DNA of 64,000 bases, from the NCBI RefSeq assembly GCF_003046175.1, contig NZ_PZZM01000001.1, positions 4,791,001 through 4,855,000 on the forward strand, in the 5' to 3' direction. The notes beneath the pieces are model-generated. The model was not told where the DNA came from, made no database searches, and worked only from the letters and a program-made list of their open reading frames with translations. A program made the position numbers and the translations under genes. The stretch is from Bosea sp. 124. Lineage in GTDB: Bacteria; Pseudomonadota; Alphaproteobacteria; Rhizobiales; Beijerinckiaceae. This document shows positions 8,835-19,486 of the stretch, piece after piece (the first letter of the stretch is position 1; every line of letters begins with the position of its first letter).

Positions 8835-11146
8835 ACGCGTATCCCATCTTGCTTTTCCCGTCCTGCCGCTGCGGCCCTGGCCTGGTCCGATCCCTGGACC
8901 GTTCCTTGGTCGCTGCGGCTGCCCTCGGGGTTCTCTTCAGGTGACGGCCCGGTCTCCGGAAACCAGAGCCTGATACGGGCGCCGCGCCGGCCCTCGGCCG
9001 CGTCCGGCCGGTCGAGCAATTCGATGCCGCCGCCATGGTCCTCAAGGATCTTGCCGACGATGGCGAGGCCGAGCCCGGTGCCGCCCTCGCGGGTCGTCAT
9101 ATAGGGCTCCAGCAGCTTCTGGCGCTGGTCCGCCGGCAGTCCCTTGCCGTTGTCGATCACCTCGATGACGATCCGGCCGTCCTCGCGCCGCTCGAAGGTG
9201 ACGTCGATGCAGCCGGGGCCGCGTTCGTCCATCGGCACCGCCTCGATCGCCTCGGTGGCGTTCTTGATGACGTTGGTCAGCGCCTGGGAGAGCAGCCGCC
9301 GGTCGAACCGGGCGAGGACGGAGCCCTGCGGCAGGTTCTCCGTGATGGTCAGCTCGGGATTGCCGACCCGCATCAGGAAGACGATCTGGCGCACCGTCTC
9401 GGCGATATCGTCCTGCGTCAGCGAGGGCTTCGGCATGCGGGCGAAGGACGAGAACTCGTCGACCATGCGCCTGATATCCTCGACCTGTCGCACGATCGTC
9501 GCCGTACACTGGTCGAAGACATCCTTGTCCTCGACGATCACGCGCCCGAACTTGCGCCGGATGCGCTCGGCCGAAAGCTGGATCGGTGTCAGCGGGTTCT
9601 TGATCTCATGGGCGATGCGGCGCGCCACATCCGCCCAGGCGGCGGTGCGCTGGGCCGAGACGAGATCGGTGATGTCGTCGAGCGTGATCACGAGCCCGGC
9701 GCCGGCGCCCTCGCCTTCCCGCACGGCGCGGACATTGACCATGCGGTCGCGCCCGCCGCGGGTGATCGCGATCTGTCCGGAACTCTGGCGCTGCCGCCCG
9801 TGCAAGGCCTCCGTAGCGAAGGCTGCGATCTCCGGCGCGACCAGCGCGATCGATTCGCCGAGCAGGCGCCCGCCGGTGCCAAGCAGGCTCTCGGCCGAGC
9901 GGTTGATGATGGTGATGTGACCGTCGCCGTCCAGGCTGAGAACCCCGGACGAGACGCCGGAGAGCACCGTCTCGGTGAAGCGCCGTCGTCGGTCGATCAC
10001 CTCGCTCGCCGTGACCAGCCCGTCGCGCTGGCGGCGCAGTTCGGCCGTCATCTTGTTGAAGGTCTCGCCGAGATGGGCGAGGTCGCCCTCGGAGCGCCGG
10101 ATCGGCACCTGGACATAGAAATTGCCGCTCGACACCTGATCGGTGGCATGGATCATCCGCCGGATCGGCGCCACGAGCCGGTTCGCGAAGCTCAGCCCGA
10201 GCCAGATCGCCGAGAGCAGCAGGATCACCGCGATCAGGCCGTACATCGAGGCGAAGGCGACCTGAACGCCCTTGCGGCGCGCGTCGATCGAAAGGTACTC
10301 GGCCGCTGCCGCCCGCGCCACGGCCGGGAACTCGACCGCCAGCGGATCGACCTCGCGGGCGATGTGCAGGAAGGCGTTGTCATAGGCCGGCAGCTTGACC
10401 AGCGCGCCGAAGATGCGGCCGGAGGACGGAACGACACAGATCGGCTCCGGGGCCGATTGCGCATCCTCGAAGGCGGCCTCGTCGGGCTTCGGGGCGCCGC
10501 GCAGCACGTCGAGATTGGCTCGCGCCAGCACCTTGTCAGGCGGCTGCATGATCGCCACGACCGGCACGCCGAGCGCCGTCGCGCGCGCCGTCAGGAAGGT
10601 CTCGAACCATTTGCGGTCGACGTCATAGGCCGGTTTGGCGCGCGAGAGGTCGTCGGCGAGCACGCGGATTTCGCGGCCGAGCGATTTGCACTGCGCGCCG
10701 GCATAGGCATCCGCTACCTCGACCGACCGGAAGATCGCATCGCGCATCCGGTCGGAAAACCACGGCTCGAGGCCGCGCTCGATCGTGACGGTCGCGATCA
10801 CCGCGACGAGCACGGCCGGCAGCGCCGCGATGATGCTGAACAGGCCGACGATGCGCACATGCAGACCGGCGGCTGCTGCTCCCGCGCGCCGCGCGCGGAT
10901 CAGCACCGCCGTCTCGAAGGCGACGACGACCAGCAGCAGCAGGATCAGGAGGGCATTGAGGACGAAGACGCCGACGACGACCTCGTGGACCGGGACGACC
11001 GGCGTGACGCCGGACAGGACCAGGAAGGTGACCAGCGCCGAGACGAGCGCGAAGACGACGATTGTCGCCCCGAGCCAGCCGGAGACGCGGCGCGGCGTGT
11101 CATCGGCGCGCGGCACGATCCTGACGTCACTGGCAGAGGCTGACAC
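8831..11146 (-). CDS. ntrY: Membrane sensor histidine kinase NtrY
   Basis: About 771 aa, the membrane kinase partner of NtrX. Three N-terminal transmembrane helices and a fourth at about 300-320 (LIAVILLLSAIWLGLSF) flank a large periplasmic sensor region. A HAMP linker, PAS domain, HisKA with phospho-His in [18 protein letters not shown] and HATPase_c with VIDNGKGLP and EGGTGLGLAIV follow. Full domain set, all catalytic motifs intact. The frame extends upstream to a TTG at 11233; the GTG at 11146 has GGGAG upstream and leaves a normal cytoplasmic N-terminus, so it is chosen with moderate confidence. It lies 39 bp (from the longer start) to 126 bp after ntrC. Confidence 0.95.
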   Translation of the reverse strand: MSASASDVRIVPRADDTPRRVSGWLGATIVVFALVSALVTFLVLSGVTPVVPVHEVVVGVFVLNALLILLLLVVVAFETAVLIRARRAGAAAAGLHVRIVGLFSIIAALPAVLVAVIATVTIERGLEPWFSDRMRDAIFRSVEVADAYAGAQCKSLGREIRVLADDLSRAKPAYDVDRKWFETFLTARATALGVPVVAIMQPPDKVLARANLDVLRGAPKPDEAAFEDAQSAPEPICVVPSSGRIFGALVKLPAYDNAFLHIAREVDPLAVEFPAVARAAAAEYLSIDARRKGVQVAFASMYGLIAVILLLSAIWLGLSFANRLVAPIRRMIHATDQVSSGNFYVQVPIRRSEGDLAHLGETFNKMTAELRRQRDGLVTASEVIDRRRRFTETVLSGVSSGVLSLDGDGHITIINRSAESLLGTGGRLLGESIALVAPEIAAFATEALHGRQRQSSGQIAITRGGRDRMVNVRAVREGEGAGAGLVITLDDITDLVSAQRTAAWADVARRIAHEIKNPLTPIQLSAERIRRKFGRVIVEDKDVFDQCTATIVRQVEDIRRMVDEFSSFARMPKPSLTQDDIAETVRQIVFLMRVGNPELTITENLPQGSVLARFDRRLLSQALTNVIKNATEAIEAVPMDERGPGCIDVTFERREDGRIVIEVIDNGKGLPADQRQKLLEPYMTTREGGTGLGLAIVGKILEDHGGGIELLDRPDAAEGRRGARIRLWFPETGPSPEENPEGSRSDQGTVQGSDQARAAAAGREKQDGIRV

Positions 11147-11272
11147 GATTTCGAACAACTCCCGTGCGGCCGGAATCCCAATAGACCCGACCCACCGCGC
11201 GGTACTGATGCGCCGACGCAACGGTGTTGTCAAAATATGACATATGAAAGGCGGGATCGCCGCCCTCGCCGA

Positions 11273-12721
11273 TCAGCGTGGCGAGCGGACCACCTGCATG
11301 TCGAGTTCGCGGATCTTCTTGCGCAAGGTGTTGCGATTTAGTCCCAGTAGTTCGGCGGCGCGAATCTGGTTTCCGCGGGTTGCGGCCAAGGCTGCCGCGA
11401 TCAGCGGCGGCTCGACCTCGCGCAGGATGCGATGATACAGGCCGGGCGGCGGAATATTGTCGCCAAACCCGCCAAAATACTGGTTGAGATGGCGCTCGAC
11501 GGAGCCCGACAGGGTTTCGGCGCGCTCCTGCGCCGCGCCGCCGGAAAAGCCCGTGCTTGCGCTGGCAGGCTGCAGTTCCGCCTCGACGATCGGCGCCGTG
11601 ATGGTTTCCTGCGGATAAAGTGCGGCGAGGCGGCGCACGAGGTTCTCGAGCTCGCGGACATTGCCCGGCCAGCGATAGCGACGCATCACGTCCATCGCCT
11701 CGGAGTCGATCTGCTTGCGCGGCAGCCCCTCCTTCTCGACCAGCGAGAAGAAATGGCGCGCCAGATCGGGGATATCCTCGACGCGCTCGCGCAGCGGCGG
11801 CAGGCGAATCGGCACTACGTTCAGCCGGAAGAACAGATCCTCGCGGAACAGGCCCTGGGCGATCGAGATGCGCAGGTCCTTGTTGGTCGCGGCGACGATG
11901 CGGACATTGGTCTTGATCGGGGTGCGGCCGCCGACGGTGGTGTACTCGCCCTGCTGGAGCACGCGCAGAAGCCGGGTCTGGGCCTCCATCGGCATGTCGC
12001 CGATCTCGTCGAGGAAGAGCGTACCGCCCTCGGCCTGCTCGAACCGGCCCGACGAGCGTGTCAGCGCGCCGGTGAAGGCGCCCTTCTCATGGCCGAACAG
12101 CTCGGATTCGATCAGGTCCTTCGGAATCGCGGCCATGTTGATCGCAACGAAAGGGCCGTTCTTGCGCTTGCCGTAGTCATGCAGGGCGCGCGCGACCAGT
12201 TCCTTGCCGGTGCCGGATTCGCCGTTGATCATGACGGTGAGGTCGATCGGCATCAGCCGGGCGAGCGCGCGATAGACGTCCTGCATCGCTGGCGAACGGC
12301 CGATCAGCGGGATGTCGTCGGGTTCGGCGGCATGGGCGCGGCCGCCGTCGCCCCGCGGACGCGACAGGGCGCGGCCGACGATCGCGACGAGTTCCTTCAG
12401 GTCGAAGGGCTTCGGCAGGTATTCGTAGGCGCCGCGCTCGGAGGCCTTGATCGCGGTCATGAAGGTGTTCTGCGCGCTCATCACGATGATCGGCAGATCG
12501 GGACGCACGCGCTTGATGCGCGGCAGCAGATCGAAGGCGTTGCCGTCAGGCATCACGACGTCCGTGATGATGAGGTCGCCCAAGCCCTGCGCGGCCCAGG
12601 TCCAGAGCGTCGCCGCCTGGCCGGTGGTCCGTACCTCATATCCGGCCCTGGCGAGGGCCTGATTGAGAACGGTGCGGATCGCGGCGTCGTCATCCGCGAC
12701 GAGAATGTTACCGGTCGGCAT
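11273..12721 (-). CDS. ntrC: Nitrogen regulation response regulator NtrC
   Basis: A 482-aa sigma-54-dependent activator of nitrogen assimilation. Receiver domain (1-120) with Asp in [12 protein letters not shown] and Lys in [14 protein letters not shown]+ domain (about 145-380) with Walker [13 protein letters not shown], an intact GAFTGA in [13 protein letters not shown], Walker [11 protein letters not shown]; Fis-type HTH ending [20 protein letters not shown]. Intact GAFTGA contrasts with neighbouring NtrX. It starts 20 bp after ntrB, consistent with a dusB-ntrB-ntrC operon. Likely targets in this window would be glnB-glnA, but no canonical binding site was identified there. Confidence 0.97.
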   Translation of the reverse strand: MPTGNILVADDDAAIRTVLNQALARAGYEVRTTGQAATLWTWAAQGLGDLIITDVVMPDGNAFDLLPRIKRVRPDLPIIVMSAQNTFMTAIKASERGAYEYLPKPFDLKELVAIVGRALSRPRGDGGRAHAAEPDDIPLIGRSPAMQDVYRALARLMPIDLTVMINGESGTGKELVARALHDYGKRKNGPFVAINMAAIPKDLIESELFGHEKGAFTGALTRSSGRFEQAEGGTLFLDEIGDMPMEAQTRLLRVLQQGEYTTVGGRTPIKTNVRIVAATNKDLRISIAQGLFREDLFFRLNVVPIRLPPLRERVEDIPDLARHFFSLVEKEGLPRKQIDSEAMDVMRRYRWPGNVRELENLVRRLAALYPQETITAPIVEAELQPASASTGFSGGAAQERAETLSGSVERHLNQYFGGFGDNIPPPGLYHRILREVEPPLIAAALAATRGNQIRAAELLGLNRNTLRKKIRELDMQVVRSPR

Positions 12722-12741
12722 TCACTGTGGTCCTGTAGGCC

Positions 12742-13884
12742 TCAAACTGCCTGCCGTGCCCGAAGCTGGTGCAAGGGCAGCAGAATTCTGAACGTCGTGC
12801 GGCGGGAGACGGATTCGCATTCGACGATCCCGCCGTGATCGCCGATCACCTTGGCGACAAGTGCAAGTCCAAGGCCACTGCCCTGTGCCTTGGTCGTGAC
12901 GAAGGGATCGAACAGGTGCGGCAGCAGATCGGAGGGCACGCCCGGCCCGTTGTCGCGGATGCCGATCTCGAGCGGCAGCGCGATCCTGCCGGCCGATCCC
13001 GCGAGCTGCATGCGGATGCCCGGCCGGTAGGCGGTGGTCAGGGTGATCTCGCCGTCGATCGCATGGGTGCCGATTGATTCAGCTGCATTCTTGACCAGAT
13101 TCAGTAGGACCTGGACGAGCTGGTCGCGGTTGCCGGAGACCGGCGGCAGCGAGGGATCGTAGATTTCGTTGAAGCGGATGTGCCGGGCGAAGCCCGACTG
13201 CGCCAGGCGTTTCACATGGTCGAGCACGTCATGGACGTTGACCGGATCGCGCTCGGTCGGGCGCTCGTCGCCGAACAGCTCGACCCGCTCGACGAGCTTC
13301 ACGATCCGGTCGGTCTCGTCGCAGATGAGCTGGGTCAGGATGCGCTCTTCGTCCGGCACGGTCGCTTCGAGTAGCTGGGCAGCGCCGCGAATGCCCGAAA
13401 GCGGGTTCTTGATCTCATGGGCAAGCATGGCGCCGAGCGCCGTGATGGACCGGGCTGCCCCTCTATGGGTCAGTTGTCTGTCCATTTTTTCAGCAATTGT
13501 CCGTTCTTGCAGCATAAGTACGACGGTATCGCCGTGGCCGGGCAGCGGTGATGCAAAAACATCCACCACCCGATCGGCGCCGAGGCGCGGCGAGCCGAGG
13601 TCGAGCCGGTACTCGCTGACGCTGGAGCCGCGGCGTTGAACCTCCTCGACCAAGGCCAGCACGGGTGAGCCGAAGGCGATCAGGTCGTCGATGCGCTGGC
13701 GCTTCAGGACGACGGCGCTCGACTGGAAGAAATCCTCCGCGGCGGTATTGGCATAGAGGATGCCGTGGCCCTCGCCGATGACGACGACCGGCATCGGCAG
13801 GACGTTGAGGGCCTGCATCTCGATCGGATCGAGCAGGAACTCGTCCCTGCCTTTTCCGCCGCTCTCGGCGAACGCCATCGTCAT
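12742..13884 (-). CDS. ntrB: Nitrogen regulation sensor kinase NtrB
   Basis: A 380-aa cytosolic histidine kinase/phosphatase controlled by PII and phosphorylating NtrC. PAS domain (about 30-130, with [20 protein letters not shown]), HisKA with phospho-His in [15 protein letters not shown], HATPase_c with IRDNGPGVP and [11 protein letters not shown]. No membrane segment. The ATG at 13884 has AAGG about nine bases upstream and begins 17 bp after dusB; an in-frame ATG at 13926 would overlap dusB by 26 bp and has no good ribosome site. Order dusB-ntrB-ntrC is the standard alphaproteobacterial arrangement. Confidence 0.95.
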   Translation of the reverse strand: MTMAFAESGGKGRDEFLLDPIEMQALNVLPMPVVVIGEGHGILYANTAAEDFFQSSAVVLKRQRIDDLIAFGSPVLALVEEVQRRGSSVSEYRLDLGSPRLGADRVVDVFASPLPGHGDTVVLMLQERTIAEKMDRQLTHRGAARSITALGAMLAHEIKNPLSGIRGAAQLLEATVPDEERILTQLICDETDRIVKLVERVELFGDERPTERDPVNVHDVLDHVKRLAQSGFARHIRFNEIYDPSLPPVSGNRDQLVQVLLNLVKNAAESIGTHAIDGEITLTTAYRPGIRMQLAGSAGRIALPLEIGIRDNGPGVPSDLLPHLFDPFVTTKAQGSGLGLALVAKVIGDHGGIVECESVSRRTTFRILLPLHQLRARQAV

Positions 13885-13900
13885 ACGCGTTACCCTTAAT

Positions 13901-14938
13901 TCAGGCCGCAGCGCGGCTGCATTCATGGGAGAAAAGGCGGGTCAGCGCCTCGATCACCTGGCGCGGCTCGTCCGACGTCAGGAGCATGCGGCGCCGTTCC
14001 GGGTCGGGGGCGCCACCATTCTCGATCGCCTCGTCGGCATAGGCCGCCAGATGCTTGCGGGCGTGGCGCACGCCATGAGCCTGGCCCATCAGGCTCAGGA
14101 GTTCTTCATAGTGCTCCCGCGCAACAGAAAGCTTCTGCGCGAGCGTGAGCTGTGGCGCGGTCCGGCCGGCGAGCTCGGCGCCGACCGCCCCGACGAGCCA
14201 GGGCCGCCCGAGCGCAGCCCGGCCGACCATGACGAAATCCGCCCCCGACTGCGACAGGCAGGCGCGGGCGTCCGAGACATCGTGGATGTCGCCATTGGCG
14301 ACGAGCGGAAAATCACCCGCGGCGCGAACCGCGTGGATTGCGGCCCAATCGGCCACTCCCTTGTAGAACTGCTGGCGGGTGCGGCCGTGCACGGTGATCA
14401 TCTGCGCACCGGCGGAGACGGCCCGGCGCGCAAGTTCGGGGGCATTGCGCGAGGCATCGTCCCAGCCGAGGCGCATCTTGACCGTAACCGGGATCGTCAC
14501 GGCGGCGACGGCGGCCTCGACCAGCGAAATCGCATGGTCGAGATCGCGCATCAGGGCGGAGCCAGCCCAGCCGCCCGTCACCTTCTTGGCCGGGCAGCCC
14601 ATGTTGATGTCGATGATCGCGGCGCCGTTGGCCTCGGCCAGGCGCGCGGCCTCGCCGAGCCAGTGCGGATCGCAGCCGGCGAGCTGGACGACATGCGGCG
14701 AGACGCCGGCCCCTTCCGCCCGGATGCGCGCTTCCTCACTGCCGCGAACGAACTCGTCCGAGGCGACCATCTCCGAAACGACGAGACCGGCACCATAACG
14801 GGCCGCGATACGGCGCATCACGATATCGGTCACGCCCGACATCGGCGCCAGGAAAGCGGGTGAAAGGAGAGCATGCTGCGCCAGCCCCGCGAGACGCGAA
14901 GCACACATGTCAGAGCCTGAATATGAGGCAGCCTGCAT
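13901..14938 (-). CDS. dusB: tRNA-dihydrouridine synthase DusB (NifR3)
   Basis: A 345-aa flavoprotein that reduces uridine in the tRNA D-loop. TIM-barrel FMN-binding domain opening with LAPMSGVTD, catalytic Cys in [13 protein letters not shown], phosphate-binding VANGDIHDV and [13 protein letters not shown]. Full length. The first gene of the dusB-ntrB-ntrC operon; long known as nifR3 in alphaproteobacteria because of this linkage. It diverges from ispDF across about 160 bp. An alternative start is the ATG at 14908 (MCASRLAG). Confidence 0.96.
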   Translation of the reverse strand: MQAASYSGSDMCASRLAGLAQHALLSPAFLAPMSGVTDIVMRRIAARYGAGLVVSEMVASDEFVRGSEEARIRAEGAGVSPHVVQLAGCDPHWLGEAARLAEANGAAIIDINMGCPAKKVTGGWAGSALMRDLDHAISLVEAAVAAVTIPVTVKMRLGWDDASRNAPELARRAVSAGAQMITVHGRTRQQFYKGVADWAAIHAVRAAGDFPLVANGDIHDVSDARACLSQSGADFVMVGRAALGRPWLVGAVGAELAGRTAPQLTLAQKLSVAREHYEELLSLMGQAHGVRHARKHLAAYADEAIENGGAPDPERRRMLLTSDEPRQVIEALTRLFSHECSRAAA

Positions 14939-14969
14939 TATGCATATTTATTAGACATTGCTGCAGGAG

Positions 14970-14985
14970 CGCAAGAGCGCTTGCG
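14970..14985. promoter_or_regulatory. Inverted repeat in the dusB/ispDF divergent promoter region
   Basis: A perfect dyad, CGCAAG, four bases, CTTGCG, lies 32 bp upstream of the dusB start codon and about 110 bp upstream of ispDF. Its position in a short divergent intergenic region suits an operator, but it does not match a site I can name. Function is inference only. Confidence 0.35.
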
Positions 14986-15097
14986 AAATATTGCACTGCG
15001 TCATTGCCGCACCCCTGCCGCACCGATGCCGCCGCGTTCGGGCTTGGCGATCCCATCTCCTGCGACTATCACCGAACCTCACTCAGGACCAATAGCC

Positions 15098-16315
15098 GTG
15101 GCCGCCGAACCAGATGACAGCACCGTGCCCGTCGCCGCGCTCCTGGTCGCCGCCGGCCGGGGCCTGCGCGCCGGAGGGGACGCGCCCAAGCAGTATCGCA
15201 TGCTCGGAGGGCGACCTGTTCTTGGTCAGGCGCTGGCGCCGTTTTTGGCGCTGCCGGCGATCACGCGCATCAAGGTGGTGATCGGGGCCGGGGATGAGGC
15301 ACGTTATGCCGACGCGATCGCCAGTATCGCCGACGACAGGCTGGCGCTGCCGACACCGGGCGGCGCGACGCGGCAGGACTCCGTCCGGCTCGGCCTCGAG
15401 GCGCTGGCGGAGGCAGGCTTCAACGGCGCCGTGCTGGTCCATGACGCCGCCCGGCCCTTCGTCTCCGCCGCGCTGATCGGCGCGGCGGTCGGGACGATCG
15501 GCCGCGACTGCGTCGCGGCGATCCCGGTGCTGCCCGTCACCGACACGATCAAGCGGATCGACGCCAGCGGCTGCATCGCCGAGACGCCGCAGCGCGACCG
15601 GCTGGTCAGCGTGCAGACGCCGCAGGCCTTCCGTTTCGACGCGCTGCTGGCGGCGCACCGTGCTGCCTTCGCGGCGGGGCGCGACGGCTTCACCGACGAC
15701 GCCGCGCTGATGGAATGGGCCGGGCACCCGGTCGCGACCTTTCCGGGGGAGCCGTCCAATTTGAAACTGACCCATCCGGAAGACTTCGCCCGGGCCGGAG
15801 CGCCGGCCGGACGCGCACTCGTCGTGCGGGTCGGTACCGGCTACGATGTCCATGCCTTCGCGGACGGCGACCATGTCTGGCTGGGCGGCGTCCGGATCGC
15901 GCATGCGCGCGGCGTGCTGGCGCATTCCGACGGCGACGTGGCGCTGCACGCCCTGACCGACGCCCTGCTCGGCGCCCTGGCCGATGGCGACATCGGCACG
16001 CATTTCCCGCCGAGCGACCCGCAATGGCAAGGCGCCGCCTCGCACCGCTTCCTGAGTTTTGCCGCCGAGCGCGTCCGGCAGCGCGGCGGGCGCATCGATT
16101 TCCTCGACCTCACCATCGTCTGCGAGGCGCCCAAGGTCGGGCCGCATCGCGAGGCGATCCGCGAGACCATCGCTGCGGCGGCCGGACTTCGCATCGACCA
16201 GGTCGCGATCAAGGCGACGACATCCGAGCGGATGGGTTTCACAGGTCGGAAGGAGGGACTGGCAGCCCTCGCGACCGCGACGATCCGCCTGCCTGAAATC
16301 GATCCGCCTGCCTGA
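15098..16315 (+). CDS. ispDF: Bifunctional 2-C-methyl-D-erythritol 4-phosphate cytidylyltransferase / 2,4-cyclodiphosphate synthase
   Basis: A 405-aa fusion catalysing steps 3 and 5 of the non-mevalonate isoprenoid pathway. IspD half (about 10-235): [20 protein letters not shown] nucleotide-binding loop, [10 protein letters not shown] and TPQAFRFD. IspF half (about 245-405): GTGYDVHAF with zinc-binding Asp/His, [19 protein letters not shown] and [15 protein letters not shown]. The fusion is typical of alphaproteobacteria. The frame opens at 14981, but the GTG at 15098 has CAGGA nine bases before it and gives a normal IspD N-terminus. cinA follows 15 bp later, so the two are probably co-transcribed. 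Confidence 0.96.
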   Translation: MAAEPDDSTVPVAALLVAAGRGLRAGGDAPKQYRMLGGRPVLGQALAPFLALPAITRIKVVIGAGDEARYADAIASIADDRLALPTPGGATRQDSVRLGLEALAEAGFNGAVLVHDAARPFVSAALIGAAVGTIGRDCVAAIPVLPVTDTIKRIDASGCIAETPQRDRLVSVQTPQAFRFDALLAAHRAAFAAGRDGFTDDAALMEWAGHPVATFPGEPSNLKLTHPEDFARAGAPAGRALVVRVGTGYDVHAFADGDHVWLGGVRIAHARGVLAHSDGDVALHALTDALLGALADGDIGTHFPPSDPQWQGAASHRFLSFAAERVRQRGGRIDFLDLTIVCEAPKVGPHREAIRETIAAAAGLRIDQVAIKATTSERMGFTGRKEGLAALATATIRLPEIDPPA

Positions 16316-16330
16316 ACCGGAGTAGCGCTC

Positions 16331-16825
16331 ATGTTCGATCTGGATATCCGCTCGCTGGCGGCGGAGTTGCTCAACATCAGCCGGGAGCGCGGCATCACGG
16401 TCGCCACCGTCGAATCCTGCACGGGCGGCCTCGTCTGCGGCGCGCTGACGGCGATCTCGGGCTCGTCCAGCATGGTTGTCGGCGGGCTCGTCACCTATTC
16501 CAATGAGATGAAGACGCTGCTGGCCGGCGTGCCTGCCGCGTTGATCGCGGACCATGGCGCGGTCAGCGAACAGGTCGCGCGCGCCATGGCGGAGGGCGGA
16601 CGAGACAGGCTTCACGCCAGGCTCGCCGTTTCGGTCACCGGCGTGGCGGGCCCTGACGGTGGCAGCGAGGTGAAGCCGGTCGGACTGGTCCATTTCGCCT
16701 GCGCGGCCCCGGGCGTGACCCTGCATCGCGAGAAGCGCTTCAAGGCCGTCGGCCGTGACGAGATTCGTCGGCTCAGCGTGCTCGAAGCGCTCGATCTGCT
16801 GCGGGAGGCGGCATTGACCGCCTGA
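16331..16825 (+). CDS. pncC: CinA-family nicotinamide-nucleotide amidohydrolase (PncC-like)
   Basis: A 164-aa protein that is the C-terminal CinA domain alone, as in PncC, which deamidates nicotinamide mononucleotide in the pyridine-nucleotide cycle. Motifs seen: VATVESCTGGLVCGALT with catalytic Ser/Cys-Thr-Gly-Gly region, GGLVTYSNEMKTLLAGV, SVTGVAGPDGGSE and KPVGLVHFA. There is no N-terminal molybdopterin-binding (COG1058) half, and none is found next to it. It follows ispDF by 15 bp. It converges on the 704-aa gene on the other strand with an eight-base gap. Confidence 0.93.
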   Translation: MFDLDIRSLAAELLNISRERGITVATVESCTGGLVCGALTAISGSSSMVVGGLVTYSNEMKTLLAGVPAALIADHGAVSEQVARAMAEGGRDRLHARLAVSVTGVAGPDGGSEVKPVGLVHFACAAPGVTLHREKRFKAVGRDEIRRLSVLEALDLLREAALTA

Positions 16826-16833
16826 ACCCCGCC

Positions 16834-18948
16834 TCAGCGCGCGAACTTGCGCCAGATCGCCCCCATCACATCGGCATAGTCGTCACGCCAGGCGCGGGCG
16901 GTGCCCGGTCCGTCCTGCCGGACCCAGCCCTGATCCGCGGCAAGGGCGACATCCTCGGGCCGCCGCGCGACCAGGGCGACATGGGGCGAGAACTTCATCT
17001 GCGCCATCAGCTCGGGGGTCTGGCGCGACGGGCGGATCCATGTCGTCAGCCCCCGTGCGTGAGCGGTCGCGGTCACCACCGGGCCAAGCTCCATGTTGCG
17101 GTTGGAGATGTGGAACAGCACCGCCCCGTTCGGCTTCAGCTTGGCGAGATAGAGGCCGATCGCCTCCGTGGTCATCAGATGCGTCGGGATGGCATCCGAC
17201 GAGAAGGCATCGACCACGATCAGGTCGAGCGAGCCGGCCGCGGCATCGGCGAGCGTCAGCCGGGCATCGCCGAGAACGAAGCGAGCCTCCGGGGCGCAGG
17301 CGCTGAAGAACCGGAAGCGCGCCGGGTCGGTCGCGATGCGCACGACCTGGGGATCGATCTCGTAGAAGGTCCAGTCCTCGCCAGGCAGCATCTGGCAGGC
17401 GAGCGAGCCCGTCCCGACGCCAATGGCTGCGACCGCTCCCAGCCGGCCGCCACGGGCCTGACGCACCGCGTCGATGCCGTCGGCGATGCCGCCCCCGGTG
17501 AAGTAATAGGTCAGCGGCTCAGGCCTGCCGATGACGGCAGAGCCGTCGTCATGGCGCAACCGCTGGGCACCGTGGACGGTGCTGCCATGGACGAGCGTGC
17601 GGAAGCGGCCATCCTGGATCTCGCTGATCCGGTTGACGCCGAAGAAGGACCTGACCGTGTCGGTGCGCTGTTGCTCCTTGACGATCAGCGTGGCGGACGC
17701 GGCCAACATCAGGCCGGCGAGCCCAACCTGCACGAGGCGCGGCAGCCGGAGCGTCAGGAAGCCCGGGCGGCAGAGCACGCCGGCGACGATCAGCATCGGA
17801 TATTCGACGACCGAGTTGAAGATGGCCGGTGCGAGCAGGCCGCAGAACAGCCCGCCGAGCACGCCCCCGACCGACATCCAGAGATAGAACTGCGTCAGGT
17901 TCGCAGCATCGGGCCGCCGGCGCGCGAGTTCGCCATGCGCGACCATCGCCGTGGTGAAGAACAGGCCAAGATGCAAAGCGAGCTCGGCGCCCCAGCCCAG
18001 CTTCGGCTGAAAGAGCGTCCACAGCATGAAGCCCGCGAGGAAGACGAGCTGGGCATGCAGCATCCAGCCATGGCGCAGCAGAGGCTTGCGCTGGAAAACA
18101 ATGACGAAAGTCAGCAGGAAGAGCGCGAGCGGCACGACCCAGAGCAGCGGCACCGAGGCGACGTCGGTCGAGACATGCGCCGTGACCGCGACGAGCAGCC
18201 CCGAGGGCACGAAGGCGAGCGCGACCCAGCCGAGCTTCTGCCGCGCCGGAATCGCCGTCTGGACGAGAGCCGCGTGAGAGCCAGCCAATGCGGAGGGCGA
18301 GCGACCGAGCCCGAGCCCGGCGCAGGCGGCGATGCCGGCCAGCAACAGGCCGAAGCCCCAGCTCCACGCAGCGGCCTGGACCGACAAGGTCAGGAAAGGC
18401 TCGACCAGGAAGGGATAGGCTATCAGCGCGAGAAAGCTGCCGATATTCGAGGCGGCATAGAGAAAATACGGATCGCCCGCATGGGCGTGGCCGGTGCGCG
18501 CGAACCAGGCCTGCAGCAGCGGCCCGTTGGCCGCGACCGCGAAGAACGGCAGGCCGACCGATGCCGCAAACAGCATGACCAGCCAGGGGATTTCGCCCTC
18601 CTGCGGCGGTCGCTCGAAGCCTGCGGCGATGCCGATCGGCAGTGCGACGAGCAGGACAAGCGCCATCAGCGTGATGTGGATCAGGGCGGCGCGCCGCACT
18701 GTGCAGCGGCTGACCAGCCAATGGGCGTAGCCGTAGCCGGCGAGCAGCACGGCCTGGAAGAAGACCATGGCGACCGACCAGACGCCGGGCGAGCCGCCGA
18801 GCCGAGGCAGCACCATCTTGGCGAACATCGGCTGGATGCCAAAGAGCAGGAAGGCGGAGAGGAAGATCGTCCCGGCATAGAGCGGCAGGGTCGTCGCCAG
18901 GCGGCGGGATTCCAGCCGGCTTCCGGCGTGTGTCGTCGGCGCGTCCAT
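16834..18948 (-). CDS. Fused MFS-like membrane / spermidine-synthase-like protein
   Basis: A 704-aa protein. The first 420 residues carry about ten to twelve hydrophobic helices starting with LPLYAGTIFLSAFLLFGIQP, and the last 250 residues form a class I Rossmann fold as in spermidine synthase, with AAIGVGTGSLACQ, YEIDPQVVRIA and LDLIVVDAFSSDAIP. Proteins of this architecture are widespread in proteobacteria and usually called fused MFS/spermidine synthase; the product of the reaction is not established. Aminopropyl transfer should therefore not be assumed. Divergence from flanking genes is small and the gene may share the lipA-side transcript. The start at 18948 is the only reasonable one. 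Confidence 0.88.
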   Translation of the reverse strand: MDAPTTHAGSRLESRRLATTLPLYAGTIFLSAFLLFGIQPMFAKMVLPRLGGSPGVWSVAMVFFQAVLLAGYGYAHWLVSRCTVRRAALIHITLMALVLLVALPIGIAAGFERPPQEGEIPWLVMLFAASVGLPFFAVAANGPLLQAWFARTGHAHAGDPYFLYAASNIGSFLALIAYPFLVEPFLTLSVQAAAWSWGFGLLLAGIAACAGLGLGRSPSALAGSHAALVQTAIPARQKLGWVALAFVPSGLLVAVTAHVSTDVASVPLLWVVPLALFLLTFVIVFQRKPLLRHGWMLHAQLVFLAGFMLWTLFQPKLGWGAELALHLGLFFTTAMVAHGELARRRPDAANLTQFYLWMSVGGVLGGLFCGLLAPAIFNSVVEYPMLIVAGVLCRPGFLTLRLPRLVQVGLAGLMLAASATLIVKEQQRTDTVRSFFGVNRISEIQDGRFRTLVHGSTVHGAQRLRHDDGSAVIGRPEPLTYYFTGGGIADGIDAVRQARGGRLGAVAAIGVGTGSLACQMLPGEDWTFYEIDPQVVRIATDPARFRFFSACAPEARFVLGDARLTLADAAAGSLDLIVVDAFSSDAIPTHLMTTEAIGLYLAKLKPNGAVLFHISNRNMELGPVVTATAHARGLTTWIRPSRQTPELMAQMKFSPHVALVARRPEDVALAADQGWVRQDGPGTARAWRDDYADVMGAIWRKFAR

Positions 18949-18990
18949 GCGAAGTCCCCAGGCGGTCGCGGGGACATTCGCAGCAAGAGC

Positions 18991-19470
18991 TTAAGGGGCA
19001 GTGACCGCGGTTCGCGCTGCGTCACCGCCATAGACCAGATCGGCCCGGCGCTCGAAGGCCTCGGCGAATTTGCGGAAGGCCTTGTCGAACATCGCCCCCA
19101 TCAGCAGCCCGAGCATCCGGCTGGCGAACTCGTAGGAGATGAAGAAGCCGATCTCGCAGCCGGCCGGATGCGGCTTGAAGGTCCAGCGGTTCTCCAGATA
19201 GCGGAACGGCCCGTCGACATATTCGACGAGGATCTTGAGATTGTCCGGATCGAGCGTCACGCGGCTGGCGAAGGTCTCGCGGATCGCCTTGTAGCCGACG
19301 CTCATATCCGCCAGCAGCACCTCGCCGCCGCCTTCGCGGGGCGTCCTGCGGCGCACCGTCAGCCCCTCGCAGAGCGGCAAGAATTGCGGGTATTTCTCGA
19401 CATCGGCGACGAGCGCGAACATCTGCTCGGGGCTGTGCTTCACCCGGCGGGTGTTGTTGAACATCGGCAT
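18991..19470 (-). CDS. COQ10/RatA-like polyketide-cyclase (START-like) protein
   Basis: A 159-aa SRPBCC/START-like protein beginning MPMFNNTRRVKHSPEQMFAL, with LVADVEKYPQFLPLCEGL and RYLENRWTFKPH, typical of the COQ10 family that binds ubiquinone and of the RatA ribosome-association factor. In alphaproteobacteria the family regularly follows lipA. The start is set at 19470, just past the lipA stop; the frame is open further up but that part is lipA sequence. The short spacing indicates co-transcription with lipA. The RatA toxin label sometimes used for this family is not supported by anything here, since no RatB partner is adjacent. Confidence 0.9.
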   Translation of the reverse strand: MPMFNNTRRVKHSPEQMFALVADVEKYPQFLPLCEGLTVRRRTPREGGGEVLLADMSVGYKAIRETFASRVTLDPDNLKILVEYVDGPFRYLENRWTFKPHPAGCEIGFFISYEFASRMLGLLMGAMFDKAFRKFAEAFERRADLVYGGDAARTAVTAP

Positions 19471-19486
19471 GGCGGGCGCGGTCGCC

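Noticed and set aside
9035..11143. 702-aa open frame on the plus strand
   Set aside because: Antisense to ntrY with Arg/Asp/His-rich composition typical of a GC-rich shadow frame; ntrY on the other strand has complete kinase motifs.
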